Origin: Brevibacillus parabrevis
GTDB taxonomy: Bacteria; Bacillota; Bacilli; Brevibacillales; Brevibacillaceae
Length of the DNA: 56,600 nucleotides
Assembly (NCBI RefSeq): GCF_003710905.1
Contig: NZ_RHHV01000018.1
Coordinates: 1-56,600 of the forward strand
Direction of reading: 5' to 3'
Position numbers and translations under genes: made by a program. Below, piece after piece: positions 7,662 to 16,555 of the stretch. The stretch's first letter is position 1. Every line of letters starts with the position of its first letter. The notes below the pieces were generated by a model. The model was not told the DNA's origin. It saw nothing but the letters and a program-made list of their open reading frames with translations, and did no database searches.

Positions 7662-10181
7662 ATGTTAGGACTCGTTAAAAAGATATTTGGCGACAGCAAC
7701 GAACGTGAAGTAAAAAAAATGTTCAAGCGCGTGGAAGCAATCAATGCGCTGGAATCAACTGTATCTGCGCTTTCCGATGACCAGCTGCGGGAAAAAACAG
7801 CGGAATTTAAAGCGAGACTTGCTCAGGGAGAGCCGCTCGACAAAATTTTGAATGAAGCATTTGCTGTTGTCCGCGAAGCATCCAAGCGGGTTTTGGGCAT
7901 GCGTCACTTCGATGTTCAGCTGATTGGTGGTATGGTGCTGCAAGAAGGCCGTATCTCCGAGATGAAAACCGGTGAGGGGAAAACATTGGTTGCCACCCTG
8001 GCAACGTACCTCAATGCTTTGCTCGGCAAAGGCGTTCACGTCGTAACTGTGAACGAATACTTGGCAGAGCGCGACTCGCGGATCATGGGTCAGCTCTACA
8101 ACTTCCTGGGGCTGACAGTCGGTCTGAACAAAAACGGACTGAGCCCGGAAGAAAAGCGGGAAGCTTACGCTTGTGATATTACGTACGGTACGAACAACGA
8201 GTTCGGTTTTGACTATTTGCGGGACAACATGGTTCTGTACAAAGAACAGATGGTGCAACGTCCGCTCTTTTTTGCCATCATTGACGAGGTGGACAGCATC
8301 CTGATCGACGAGGCGCGTACTCCGTTGATTATTTCCGGATCGGCCAACAAATCGACTGAGCTGTACTACATCTGCTCGCATTTTGTGAAGCGGCTGGAGC
8401 CGGAAAAAGACTTTACCATTGATGAAAAGCTGAAAATCGTCAACCTCACGGACGAAGGGGTAGGCAAGGTTGAGCAAGCTTTCAATATCGACAACCTGTA
8501 CGACACGGCGCACATCACGTTGAACCACCATATTACCGCGGCGCTGAAAGCACAAGTGCTGTTCAAGCTTGACGTGGACTATGTGGTGCAGGAAGGCGAG
8601 GTTGTGATCGTCGACGAGTTCACAGGACGTCTGATGGTCGGCCGCCGCTACAGCGATGGCTTGCACCAGGCGATCGAAGCCAAGGAAGGGCTGCGCGTGC
8701 AAAGCGAGAGCATGACACTCGCGACGATTACGCTGCAAAACTACTTCCGTATGTACGAGAAGCTGGCAGGTATGACGGGTACGGCCAAAACCGAGGAAGA
8801 AGAGTTCAAAAAGATTTACGGCCTCGATGTCGTGGTCATTCCGACGAACAAGCCAGTCATTCGTCAAGACATGCCTGACCTGGTGTTCAAGACAGAAGCA
8901 GCCAAGTATCGTGCGGTTGTAAACGATATCGTCGAGCGTCATAAAAAAGGCCAGCCGATTCTCGTTGGTACGATTTCCATCGAGAACTCTGAGCGCCTGT
9001 CGCATATGTTGAAGCAAAAAGGCGTTCCGCACAGCGTATTGAATGCGAAGCACCATGAGCGCGAGGCGGAAATCGTCGCTCGTGCCGGTCAGTACGGGGC
9101 AGTGACGATTGCTACCAACATGGCCGGTCGCGGTACCGACATCCAGTTGGGTGAAGGCGTAGCGGACTTGGGCGGTCTGCACATCATCGGTACAGAGCGC
9201 CACGAGAGCCGCCGGATCGACAACCAGCTGCGCGGACGTGCCGGACGTCAAGGGGACCCGGGTTCTTCCCAGTTCTTCCTGTCGATGCAGGATGAGCTGA
9301 TGCGTCGCTTTGGCGCGGACAACATCATGAACATGATGGATCGCTTGGGCATGGAAGAAGACATGCCGATCGAGAGCCGTCTGGTGACTCGCGCGGTTGA
9401 ATCCGCCCAGAAACGTGTCGAAGGCTCCAACTTCGATGCACGTAAAGGCGTACTCCAGTACGACGACGTGATGAACCAGCAGCGTCTCGTTGTTTACAAG
9501 CAGCGCAAAGACATCCTGGAGCAAGCTAACTTGAGCGATGTCGCGTTGAATATGATCTACAGCGTGCTGGAGCGTGCCGTCGAACAGCATTGTCCAAAAG
9601 AAGAGGTTCCAGAGGATTGGGATCTGCAAGCATTGGCAGATGCGGCGAACAACGGCTTCCTGCACGAAGAGAACATTACCGTTTCCATGCTGAAAGGCAA
9701 AGAAGCAGAAGAAATTCTCGAGCTTTTGAAAGCCGAAGTCAACAAACAGTACAAAGAGCGCGAAGCTCAAATCGGCGAGATGATGCGCGAGTTCGAAAAA
9801 GTGGTCATTCTGCGCGCTGTCGACAGCAAGTGGATGGATCATATCGATGCGATGGATCAGCTGCGCCAAGGGATTCACCTGCGCGCCTATGCGCAAAACG
9901 ATCCGTTGCGCGAATACCAGTTTGAAGGCTACGAGATGTATCAAGCCATGCTTGCTTCCGTACAGGAAGAGGTGGCAATGTACATCATGAAGGCTGAAGT
10001 GAGCCAAAACCTGGAGCGCCAGGACGTCATCCGCGGCCAAGGCATTGATCCAAGCCAGCTGCAAACTTCCGGCCCTTCGGAAAATCCGGAAGCGGAAGAG
10101 TCCAACGATGCGGACCCGAAAAACCGCGCACAGCGCCGTGCTCAGGAACAGGAACGCCGCCGTCAAAACAAAAAACAGTAG
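7662..10181 (+). CDS. secA: Protein translocase ATPase SecA
   Basis: 839 residues. It drives preproteins through SecYEG using ATP. Motifs in order: Walker A MKTGEGKT (101-108), VVTVNEYLAERD, DEVDSILIDEARTPLIISG (Walker B), the preprotein cross-linking region, MAGMTGTAKTEEEEF-type helicase motif, TNMAGRGTDI and ERHESRRIDNQLRGRAGRQGDPG. ATG 7662 follows GGAAGGGG. The tail is a charged linker ending NRAQRRAQEQERRRQNKKQ. The CxCxSGxxxxxC[HC] zinc (SEC-C) motif found at the end of B. subtilis and E. coli SecA is absent. Confidence 0.98.
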   Translation: MLGLVKKIFGDSNEREVKKMFKRVEAINALESTVSALSDDQLREKTAEFKARLAQGEPLDKILNEAFAVVREASKRVLGMRHFDVQLIGGMVLQEGRISEMKTGEGKTLVATLATYLNALLGKGVHVVTVNEYLAERDSRIMGQLYNFLGLTVGLNKNGLSPEEKREAYACDITYGTNNEFGFDYLRDNMVLYKEQMVQRPLFFAIIDEVDSILIDEARTPLIISGSANKSTELYYICSHFVKRLEPEKDFTIDEKLKIVNLTDEGVGKVEQAFNIDNLYDTAHITLNHHITAALKAQVLFKLDVDYVVQEGEVVIVDEFTGRLMVGRRYSDGLHQAIEAKEGLRVQSESMTLATITLQNYFRMYEKLAGMTGTAKTEEEEFKKIYGLDVVVIPTNKPVIRQDMPDLVFKTEAAKYRAVVNDIVERHKKGQPILVGTISIENSERLSHMLKQKGVPHSVLNAKHHEREAEIVARAGQYGAVTIATNMAGRGTDIQLGEGVADLGGLHIIGTERHESRRIDNQLRGRAGRQGDPGSSQFFLSMQDELMRRFGADNIMNMMDRLGMEEDMPIESRLVTRAVESAQKRVEGSNFDARKGVLQYDDVMNQQRLVVYKQRKDILEQANLSDVALNMIYSVLERAVEQHCPKEEVPEDWDLQALADAANNGFLHEENITVSMLKGKEAEEILELLKAEVNKQYKEREAQIGEMMREFEKVVILRAVDSKWMDHIDAMDQLRQGIHLRAYAQNDPLREYQFEGYEMYQAMLASVQEEVAMYIMKAEVSQNLERQDVIRGQGIDPSQLQTSGPSENPEAEESNDADPKNRAQRRAQEQERRRQNKKQ

Positions 10182-10190
10182 GTCAATCGA

Positions 10191-10237
10191 GCACTCCTCT
10201 TTGCAGCCGCATTTTGCTGCGAGAGGGGTGCTTTTTT
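10191..10237 (+). terminator. Terminator after secA
   Basis: GCACTCCTCT (10191-10200) pairs with AGAGGGGTGC (10222-10231), with an inner GCAGC/GCTGC stem, then T6. Confidence 0.93.
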
Positions 10238-10501
10238 CATTTCTTTGCTCAAAAGAAGTGGCATCTCGACACAATGAGAGCATGTAGTTGCCAAAAAGCT
10301 CGAACAAGCCGAATTTGCAAATTGTTTCCTGACGCATAGACACTATTCGTCCTGATCTTTTCCTCGCCGCCTGTTATGGTCGGTCTATTTGTCTAACACT
10401 GGTAAAAGTCATCGAACGATTCAGGTGGAAATGTTCGGAAAAATCAATAGAATCATAAGTACAACACTTTTACCAAATACACGGGGACGGGGGAATGGGA
10501 C
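10238..10501. other. Intergenic region with a separated inverted repeat
   Basis: No gene seen. TGGTAAAAGT (10400-10409) and ACTTTTACCA (10466-10475) form a perfect 10-bp inverted repeat 56 nt apart, ahead of the small ORF at 10502. Function is unknown. Confidence 0.5.
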
Positions 10502-10951
10502 ATGAAAGCGACAGTCAACGTGATGGGCATACAGACGAAAAACATGATGGAGAGAATTGGGGTTACACTCAAAGCGGTATTGAAAACAGCGGGAGAACAT
10601 AAAAAAGTCAAATGGATCGCGAAGGAAGAGCGCGGGGAGGAGCCGGCCGTCTTTACCGCAGAAGACCCTGTCTTCTATGAAGAACGGCTGACAGCAGAGA
10701 TCCCGGAGCCGAACTGGACGCAAGGAGTGCTCATTCCGCCAAAAGGCATGCTGGATCAACGCCAGCGAAGTCCGGTGGCTGCGGGGCAGAGAAAACGCAG
10801 AGTAGAACGAAGCAAACAAATGATACGCAAACGAGCGGTACAGGTGCGCAAGGATCATCTCTCATTGGTGGTGGCGCCGCAGGCGGATAATAAACAACCA
10901 CATGAAATCCGAGACTTGAGATCCTCGCCATCACCGCCGATGGCCACATAG
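10502..10951 (+). CDS. Hypothetical basic protein, unassigned
   Basis: 149 residues, not recognised. ATG 10502 follows the G-rich stretch ACGGGGGAATGGG. Codon use resembles the neighbouring genes, which supports a real gene. The N-terminal ~75 residues are mixed; the middle is strongly basic (GQRKRRVERSKQMIRKR), suggesting nucleic-acid or membrane-surface contact; the tail is Pro/Ser-rich. No signal peptide or membrane helix. It sits alone between secA and prfB and lacks a clear terminator before prfB. It could be a spurious frame. Confidence 0.5.
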   Translation: MKATVNVMGIQTKNMMERIGVTLKAVLKTAGEHKKVKWIAKEERGEEPAVFTAEDPVFYEERLTAEIPEPNWTQGVLIPPKGMLDQRQRSPVAAGQRKRRVERSKQMIRKRAVQVRKDHLSLVVAPQADNKQPHEIRDLRSSPSPPMAT

Positions 10952-11075
10952 CAGAGCACACGCCAGACAAAAGGCGAATCACACTTTTTACGCACGGCAG
11001 GTTGCCAGGTTTGCGGATCTAGCGAATTACGTTACAATAAACTTAGCTTACGTAAAGAGAAGGTGACTCGCAAAA

Positions 11076-12189
11076 ATGGCATTGATCGATATTGCGGACA
11101 TCAAACAAGAGATGTCCAGTATGGCTAAGCGTTTAGCGGATATCAGGGGGTCTCTTTGACCTCCCTGTAAAGGAAGAGCGGATCGGCGAATTGGAAGAGC
11201 GCATGCTTGCTCCAGACTTCTGGGACGACAACGAGGCTGCGCAAAAAACAATCAGCGAGCTGAACGCCATCAAAAGTCTTGTCGAGACGATGGGCAAGCT
11301 GGATTCCCAATACGAAGACCTCCAGTTGATGCTGGAACTCGTCATCGAAGAAGGCGAAACTTCCCTCATCCAGGATTTGTACGACAGTACCCAGGAGCTG
11401 AGAAAGTCGTTTGAAAGCTTTGAGCTGGAGCTGCTTTTAAGCGATCAATACGACAAAAACAACGCGATCCTGGAGCTGCATCCTGGTGCCGGGGGAACGG
11501 AGTCGCAAGATTGGGCATCCATGCTCTTGCGAATGTATACACGTTGGGGGGATGCCAAAGGCTTTAAGGTCGAGACACTCGACTATCTGCCAGGGGATGA
11601 AGCAGGTGTCAAAAGCGTTACCCTCCTGATCAAAGGGTACAACGCTTATGGATATTTGAAATCGGAAAAAGGCGTGCACCGTCTCGTGCGCATTTCCCCA
11701 TTCGATGCCTCCGGGCGTCGCCATACATCATTTGTTTCCTGCAACGTTCTCCCGGAAATCGAGGACGACAATGCAGTCGACATCCGCACGGAAGACCTCA
11801 AGATCGACACCTATCGTTCCAGTGGTGCGGGTGGTCAGCACATCAACACGACTGACTCCGCTGTCCGGATTACCCACTTGCCGTCAGGCATTGTGGTTAC
11901 GTGCCAAACCGAGCGCTCACAAATCAAAAACAGGGAGCGGGCGATGAAAATGCTGACGGCTCGCCTGTTTGAAAAAAAGAGGGAGGAGCAGGAAAAGACG
12001 CTGGCTGCGATTCAGGGCGAGCAGAAGGATATCGCCTGGGGAAGCCAGATTCGTTCCTACGTTTTCCATCCGTACAGCTTGGTAAAAGACCACCGGACGA
12101 ACATGGAGGTAGGAAACGTTCAGGCTGTCATGGACGGCGAGATCGACGCTTTTATCGACGCGTATCTGCGCGCGCAGATCAATCGATAG
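11076..12189 (+). CDS. prfB: Peptide chain release factor 2, with programmed +1 frameshift
   Basis: About 370 residues after frameshifting. The first 27 codons (ATG 11076 to CTT 11154-11156) run into an in-frame TGA at 11157-11159. Skipping one base (+1) lets CTT be followed by GAC and the remaining 343 codons. The internal Shine-Dalgarno-like AGGGGG (11145-11150) sits 3 nt before CTT TGA C, the classic RF2 autoregulatory signal: low RF2 at UGA favours shifting. The protein has the SPF anticodon-like motif (RISPFDASGRRHTSF) and the catalytic GGQ (SSGAGGQHINTTDSAVR). Start supported by AAGAGAAGGTGA. RF2 terminates at UGA and UAA. It is not a pseudogene. Confidence 0.97.
11145..11160 (+). promoter_or_regulatory. 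prfB: prfB programmed frameshift signal
   Basis: AGGGGG, then TCT CTT TGA C. The purine run pairs with the 16S anti-SD to stimulate slippage on CTT while RF2 is limiting at TGA. Confidence 0.97.
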
Positions 12190-12197
12190 AAAGTCGC

Positions 12198-13616
12198 TTA
12201 TGACTGCACGACTTTCGGCAAAGTAATCATGACGGTGGTTCCTTTGCCGAGTTTGCTCGTGATTTCAAGCGTACCACCATGATCGCGAATGATTTTGGAG
12301 CTTACGAGAAGCCCCAGACCCGTTCCGGTTTCTTTTGTACTGTAAAATAGCTCTCCCAATCGCGGAAGCAGCTCCTCGGGTATGCCGTGGCCTTGATCGG
12401 TTACCCGAACCAGGACGTTCTGATCGTCCTCGACGACTGCGATGGAGAGGATTCCTCCTGACGGCATGGCTTCCATGCCGTTTTTTATGATGTTGATAAA
12501 CACTTGTTTGATTTGATACTCCTCACAAGGAATCAGCGAAGTAGCTGACGGAAAATGTGTCACGATATTCACGTTTTTTAACAGCGCTTGTGGCGCAAGC
12601 AGCTTGATGACAGAGTGAAGCAGCGGCAGCAGACCGTTTGGCGCGTACCGCTGAGTCTGTGGCTTGGCCATCAGCAAAAGCTCGCTCGTGATGGAAGAGA
12701 TGCGCTCGATTTCGGAAAGCATGATTTGCACATATTGATGGTTTGTTGCCGGTTCGCTTTCCATCAATTGCAGGAATCCTTTCAATGAAGTGAGCGGATT
12801 GCGGATTTCGTGCGCGATGCCTGCGGCAAGCTCGCCGAGGGCGGAGAGCTTGTCCGAGTAACGCAGCAGCTCCTCCGAATGCCGCCGCTCTGTAATATCG
12901 CGGGCAACGATTACGGTATTTTTCACGTGGCCGTCTGCTCCGATGTCCGGCGTTCCTTTGAACTCAAAAATAAGCATCCGGCCATCGGGATGACGATACG
13001 AATACTCGGTTTCCAGTGGTATCTTGTCCACGATCATCTTTTGAAAATCAAGGCTGGCGGCTTGACGCTGCTCAGGCTGTATCAAAACGGAAAAGTGCCG
13101 GAGCAAAATATGCGAGGCAGACAGACCAAGAACGGATTGAATCGATGGCGATGCATATGTAATGTGCCCGTTCAAGTCGACAATCAAAATCAGATCCATG
13201 ATGTTTTCCGAAATCAGCCGAAAATTTTCTTGCATGAAAAGTAACGCTTCTTCTGTCTGCTTTTGGCGTGTGACATCCTTGGCAATCGAATAGCGGCAAA
13301 CGATTTCTCCGTTATGAAAGATTGGGAAGCTGGAGATGCTGATCTCCAAATAACGTCCGTCCCGATGTCGGAGACGGTACGGTATATTTTTGCGAACGCC
13401 TTCTTTAAGCAGGCTAACCAGTCTTTCCTTGTCCGGCTGAGGAACAGGGGCAATCAGCTCCCACATTTTCATCCGCAGCAGTTCAGGAGCGGAGTAGCCC
13501 AACAGTTCTTCTCCTGCGGCGTTGACGCCAGTAAGGTTGCCATGCATGTCGATAATGTAAACAGCATCGGGATTGTTATGGAAGAGCGAATTGTACAACT
13601 GCAACTGCGTACCCAT
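12198..13616 (-). CDS. PAS-domain sensor histidine kinase (sporulation-kinase-like)
   Basis: About 472 residues. There are two PAS domains with PAC extensions: PAS1 around 5-115 (SLFHNNPDAVYIIDMHGNL) and PAS2 around 120-240 (ISENIMDLILIVDLNGHITY). The HisKA box ELAAGIAHEIRNPLTSLKGF carries the phospho-acceptor His, followed by the HATPase_c N, G1 and G2 boxes (NIIKNGMEAM, VTDQGHGIPEE, TGTGLGLLVSSKII). No membrane helices, so cytoplasmic like KinA/KinE. I placed the start at ATG 13616, preceded by AAAGGCGG; an in-frame ATG at 13649 has no clear ribosome site. No response regulator is adjacent, as expected for a phosphorelay kinase. Confidence 0.88.
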   Translation of the reverse strand: MGTQLQLYNSLFHNNPDAVYIIDMHGNLTGVNAAGEELLGYSAPELLRMKMWELIAPVPQPDKERLVSLLKEGVRKNIPYRLRHRDGRYLEISISSFPIFHNGEIVCRYSIAKDVTRQKQTEEALLFMQENFRLISENIMDLILIVDLNGHITYASPSIQSVLGLSASHILLRHFSVLIQPEQRQAASLDFQKMIVDKIPLETEYSYRHPDGRMLIFEFKGTPDIGADGHVKNTVIVARDITERRHSEELLRYSDKLSALGELAAGIAHEIRNPLTSLKGFLQLMESEPATNHQYVQIMLSEIERISSITSELLLMAKPQTQRYAPNGLLPLLHSVIKLLAPQALLKNVNIVTHFPSATSLIPCEEYQIKQVFINIIKNGMEAMPSGGILSIAVVEDDQNVLVRVTDQGHGIPEELLPRLGELFYSTKETGTGLGLLVSSKIIRDHGGTLEITSKLGKGTTVMITLPKVVQS

Positions 13617-13759
13617 ACCTGACCGCCTTTCTGTCGCTTCTTGCTCCATTTCAAAACGTTCGCTGTAGAGTGAAAAAATCCTACCCGGGCTAAAGTCCTG
13701 ATTGTCAAATATGGTATACTGCAAACAAACGCACGAACTGATAAGGAGAGGGTTCACGC

Positions 13760-14029
13760 ATGTTGTATGTCGCTTTTTTGCCGATTGTTGATCAGGAATT
13801 GAATGCCAAAATCAGGCCAGCGCATTTGGAGTATATTAACGATCTGTACCGTCAGGACAAGGTGTTTATGGCAGGACCATTCACGGACAAGCAGGGCGGT
13901 CTGGTCATCTACAAGGCAGAGTCCTTGGAAGAAGCGCGCAAACTGGCCGAAGCCGATCCGGTCGTAGTAGAAGGAGCGCGGACTTTGGAGCTGCGCGAGT
14001 GGAGCCCGCTTGAACTGCCTTTGACCTAA
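13760..14029 (+). CDS. YciI family protein
   Basis: 89 residues with a ferredoxin-like YCII fold pattern: the conserved His in RPAHLEYINDLY, then GPFTDKQGGLVIYKAESLEEARKLAEADP. YciI proteins are small dimers with an active-site His/Asp pair; the substrate is generally unknown. ATG 13760 is preceded by AAGGAGAGGG. It is divergent from the PAS kinase and about 80 bp ahead of the cytochrome gene. Confidence 0.88.
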   Translation: MLYVAFLPIVDQELNAKIRPAHLEYINDLYRQDKVFMAGPFTDKQGGLVIYKAESLEEARKLAEADPVVVEGARTLELREWSPLELPLT

Positions 14030-14111
14030 ATTCGGCAGGGAGAGGAATGAAGAAGTCGTCGTCGAGGCATACTTAGCGAAGAATTTCTACTTAAATAAGG
14101 AGGGAACAGCC

Positions 14112-14477
14112 TTGAAACGCATCCCGTTCACCCTGCTTGCGGCTGTACTCACATTCTCGCTAGGCGCCTGTGGCGGCGGCAATCAGCAGACGCAACCCCC
14201 TGCTGAGAAGCCGGCTACTGAATCGCCTTCCACCACGGCTCCATCCGGCAGCTACGATGCTGCAACGGCAGAAACGCTGTTTAAAAACACCTGTGCCGGG
14301 TGCCACGGCCAATCGCTGGAGGGCGCAGTTGGTCCCAACCTGCAAAAGATTGGCTCGGAACTGACAAAAGATCAGATATTGGAAGTGTTGAACAAAGGCA
14401 AGGGCGCGATGCCGCCTGGACTGGTAAAAGGGACAGACGCGGAAAACATCGCAGCTTGGCTTGCTGACAAAAAGTAA
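14112..14477 (+). CDS. cccB: Cytochrome c-551-type lipoprotein
   Basis: 121 residues starting at TTG 14112 behind AAGGAGGG. A lipoprotein signal ends in the lipobox SLGAC. A flexible Gln/Pro/Ser-rich linker precedes a small class-I cytochrome c domain with one haem-binding motif CAGCH and a distal Met in GAMPPG. It is a membrane-anchored extracellular electron carrier, like Bacillus CccB. The lone haem motif and ~80-residue domain match that family. The B. subtilis homologue lies near ftsEX, which also occurs further right in this window. Confidence 0.9.
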   Translation: MKRIPFTLLAAVLTFSLGACGGGNQQTQPPAEKPATESPSTTAPSGSYDAATAETLFKNTCAGCHGQSLEGAVGPNLQKIGSELTKDQILEVLNKGKGAMPPGLVKGTDAENIAAWLADKK

Positions 14478-14495
14478 ATAACGGCAAGAACGAAG

Positions 14496-14524
14496 CGCTC
14501 GGAGAATATCCGGGCGTTTTTTTA
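14496..14524 (+). terminator. Terminator after cytochrome c gene
   Basis: CGCTCGGA (14496-14503) pairs with TCCGGGCG (14509-14516, one G-T pair), followed by T7. Confidence 0.88.
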
Positions 14525-14534
14525 TTGCTAGGGA

Positions 14535-14660
14535 CTTATAAAAATTCATGCTGGCGAAGAACCAATTAAGGCTGAGCACCAGCAGAAAAATTAGCGCATA
14601 CAGATTTGCCAGTTGTATTTCATCTGAATTTTTATTATCATTCATGTATAAAAATACAAA
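14535..14660 (+). promoter_or_regulatory. argC promoter with three ARG boxes (AhrC/ArgR operator)
   Basis: Promoter: TTGTAT (14613-14618), 17 nt, TATCAT (14636-14641). Three matches to the Bacillus ARG box CATGAATAAAAATKCAAK are present: 14535-14550, 14624-14639 (reverse) and 14643-14660 (CATGTATAAAAATACAAA). Two of them overlap or flank the -10. Arginine-dependent repression is inferred. Confidence 0.82.
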
Positions 14661-14687
14661 AACGGATATAAAGAAAGGGAGAGGTTC

Positions 14688-15728
14688 ATGGTTCGGGTCG
14701 GAATCGTTGGGGCAACTGGTTACGGCGGAGCGGAATTGATTCGTCTGCTGGCTGGCCACCCTCAAGTTGAAATAGCAAATGTATATTCAAGCTCGGCGGA
14801 TGGAGAGGGACTGGAAAAAACGTTTCCGCATGTAAGCGGGCTGGGGTTGCCAAAGCTTTTGCCTATTGATGCGGACAGCATGAGCAAAGCGAATGATTTG
14901 ATTTTTCTGGCCACGCCTGCGGGGGTCAGCGCCGGATTGTCTCCACAACTCGTCGAGAGCGGCGTGAAGGTGATCGATCTGTCCGGCGATTTTCGGTTGG
15001 AGAAGGGCGATGTATACAAAGCCTGGTATAAAAAAGAGCCAGCGCCAGCCAGCTTTGTCGAGCAGGCGGCATACGGACTGACGGAATGGAATCAGGAGCA
15101 GGTCGCAGGTGCCAGCCTCATTGCCAATCCGGGATGCTATCCGACAGCGGCACTCCTCGCTTTGATTCCTTTGATGAAAAGCGGGTGGGTCAAGCCGAAC
15201 AGTTGGATCGTTGACGCCAAGTCAGGTGTTTCCGGGGCAGGCCGAGGTGTTTCGCTCGGCGTTCACTACAGCGAAATCAACGAAAGCATCCATGCTTACA
15301 AAGTAGGCAGCCATCAGCATACGCCAGAGATTGAGCAGGAGCTGCACAAGCAGAGCGGCGTGGAGACGATCGTGCAGTTTACTCCTCACCTCGTGCCGAT
15401 GACGCGCGGGATTTTGGTCACGGCTTACGGTCAACTGAGCCAGGAGGTAAGCCAGGCGCAAATACAGGAGCTGTACGAAGCGACTTATGCTGACAAACCG
15501 TTTGTCCGTGTACGTCCAGCGGGAAGCTATCCGCATACGAAGGAAGTGTACGGCTCCAATTACTGCGACATCGCCATTCATGTAGATCAGCGTACGGGTC
15601 GGGTCGTTTTGCTGTCCGTGATCGACAACATGATGAAGGGGGCAGCAGGCCAAGCGGTGCAAAATATGAACGTCATGTTCGGAATGCCAGAAAAAACGGG
15701 TTTGCCGCTCGTTCCGGTATTCCCGTAG
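14688..15728 (+). CDS. argC: N-acetyl-gamma-glutamyl-phosphate reductase
   Basis: 346 residues. It reduces N-acetylglutamyl-5-phosphate to the semialdehyde with NADPH, the third step of arginine synthesis. The N-terminal NAD-binding motif is GIVGATGYGGAELIRLL and the catalytic Cys is in NPGCYPTAALL (about residue 148). Further family signatures are SGVSGAGRG and HQHTPEIEQ. ATG 14688 follows AAGGGAGAGG. First gene of argCBD, behind an ARG-box promoter. Confidence 0.97.
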   Translation: MVRVGIVGATGYGGAELIRLLAGHPQVEIANVYSSSADGEGLEKTFPHVSGLGLPKLLPIDADSMSKANDLIFLATPAGVSAGLSPQLVESGVKVIDLSGDFRLEKGDVYKAWYKKEPAPASFVEQAAYGLTEWNQEQVAGASLIANPGCYPTAALLALIPLMKSGWVKPNSWIVDAKSGVSGAGRGVSLGVHYSEINESIHAYKVGSHQHTPEIEQELHKQSGVETIVQFTPHLVPMTRGILVTAYGQLSQEVSQAQIQELYEATYADKPFVRVRPAGSYPHTKEVYGSNYCDIAIHVDQRTGRVVLLSVIDNMMKGAAGQAVQNMNVMFGMPEKTGLPLVPVFP

Positions 15729-15741
15729 AGGAGGAAAAGCG

Positions 15742-16542
15742 ATGCAGGGGATAGTCGTTATCAAATGCGGCGGCAGCACGATGGATCAGTTGCCGGACTC
15801 TTTTTTTCAGGCGATTGCGAAGCTGCAACAGGAAGGCAAGCAGATCGTTATCGTGCATGGCGGGGGGCCTGCGATTAACAGCATGCTGGACCGCGTGCAA
15901 ATCACGCCGCAGTTTGTCGACGGGTTGCGCGTGACTTGCGAAGATACATTGCGCGTCGTGGAAATGATTTTGTGCGGAAGCATCAACAAGCTACTCGTGC
16001 GGCGCTTGACCCAAGCGGGCGCCAAGGCATGGGGCGTGAGCGGAATCGACGGACAGACACTCGTGGCGCAAAAAACGTCCAAACCGCTGGGCTGGGTAGG
16101 AGAGATTACGAAAGCCGATACGGCCATTCCGGCTGCGATTCTGGAAAAAGGCTACGTTCCGGTCATTGCTCCGCTGTCCGTGAGCGATAACGGGGTGGAT
16201 ACGTACAACGTCAACGCGGATGTAGCAGCGGGCGCAATCGCGGCAGCACTTTCTGCGGAAAAGCTGATCATGGTAACAGATGTTCCAGGGATCATGCGGC
16301 CGCAAGCAGATGGCACCAAAGAAATTGTCGCTCAAACAAGCACAGAAGAGATTCAAGCGATGATCGAGGCCCAAATCATTACTGGCGGAATGATTCCGAA
16401 GGTTCAGGCAGCACTGGATGCACTCGGTCAAGGCGTCAATCAGGTCGTCATTTGCAGGGGAACAGCGGAAGACTTGCTCGGCGTCTGCACAGGGGAGACA
16501 GTCGGTACAACGGTCAGAATGAATGTAAATCACGCCAATTAA
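15742..16542 (+). CDS. argB: Acetylglutamate kinase
   Basis: 266 residues. It phosphorylates N-acetylglutamate, the step before ArgC. The amino-acid-kinase fold starts VVIKCGGSTMD, has the phosphate-binding VIVHGGGPAIN, and later YNVNADVAAGAIA and LIMVTDVPGI. ATG 15742 is preceded by GAGGAGGAAAAG, 13 bp after argC. In Bacillus argJ normally lies between argC and argB, and here it does not. Confidence 0.97.
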   Translation: MQGIVVIKCGGSTMDQLPDSFFQAIAKLQQEGKQIVIVHGGGPAINSMLDRVQITPQFVDGLRVTCEDTLRVVEMILCGSINKLLVRRLTQAGAKAWGVSGIDGQTLVAQKTSKPLGWVGEITKADTAIPAAILEKGYVPVIAPLSVSDNGVDTYNVNADVAAGAIAAALSAEKLIMVTDVPGIMRPQADGTKEIVAQTSTEEIQAMIEAQIITGGMIPKVQAALDALGQGVNQVVICRGTAEDLLGVCTGETVGTTVRMNVNHAN

Positions 16543-16555
16543 GGAGGGCAAAGAC

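Noticed and set aside
7755..10343. An 862-codon open frame on the minus strand across secA
   Set aside because: It is antisense to a complete secA, has no recognisable protein family and comes from the codon bias of the GC-rich sense gene.
11157..11159. In-frame stop in prfB as a sign of a pseudogene
   Set aside because: The AGGGGG-CTT-TGA-C context is the standard programmed frameshift of RF2 genes.
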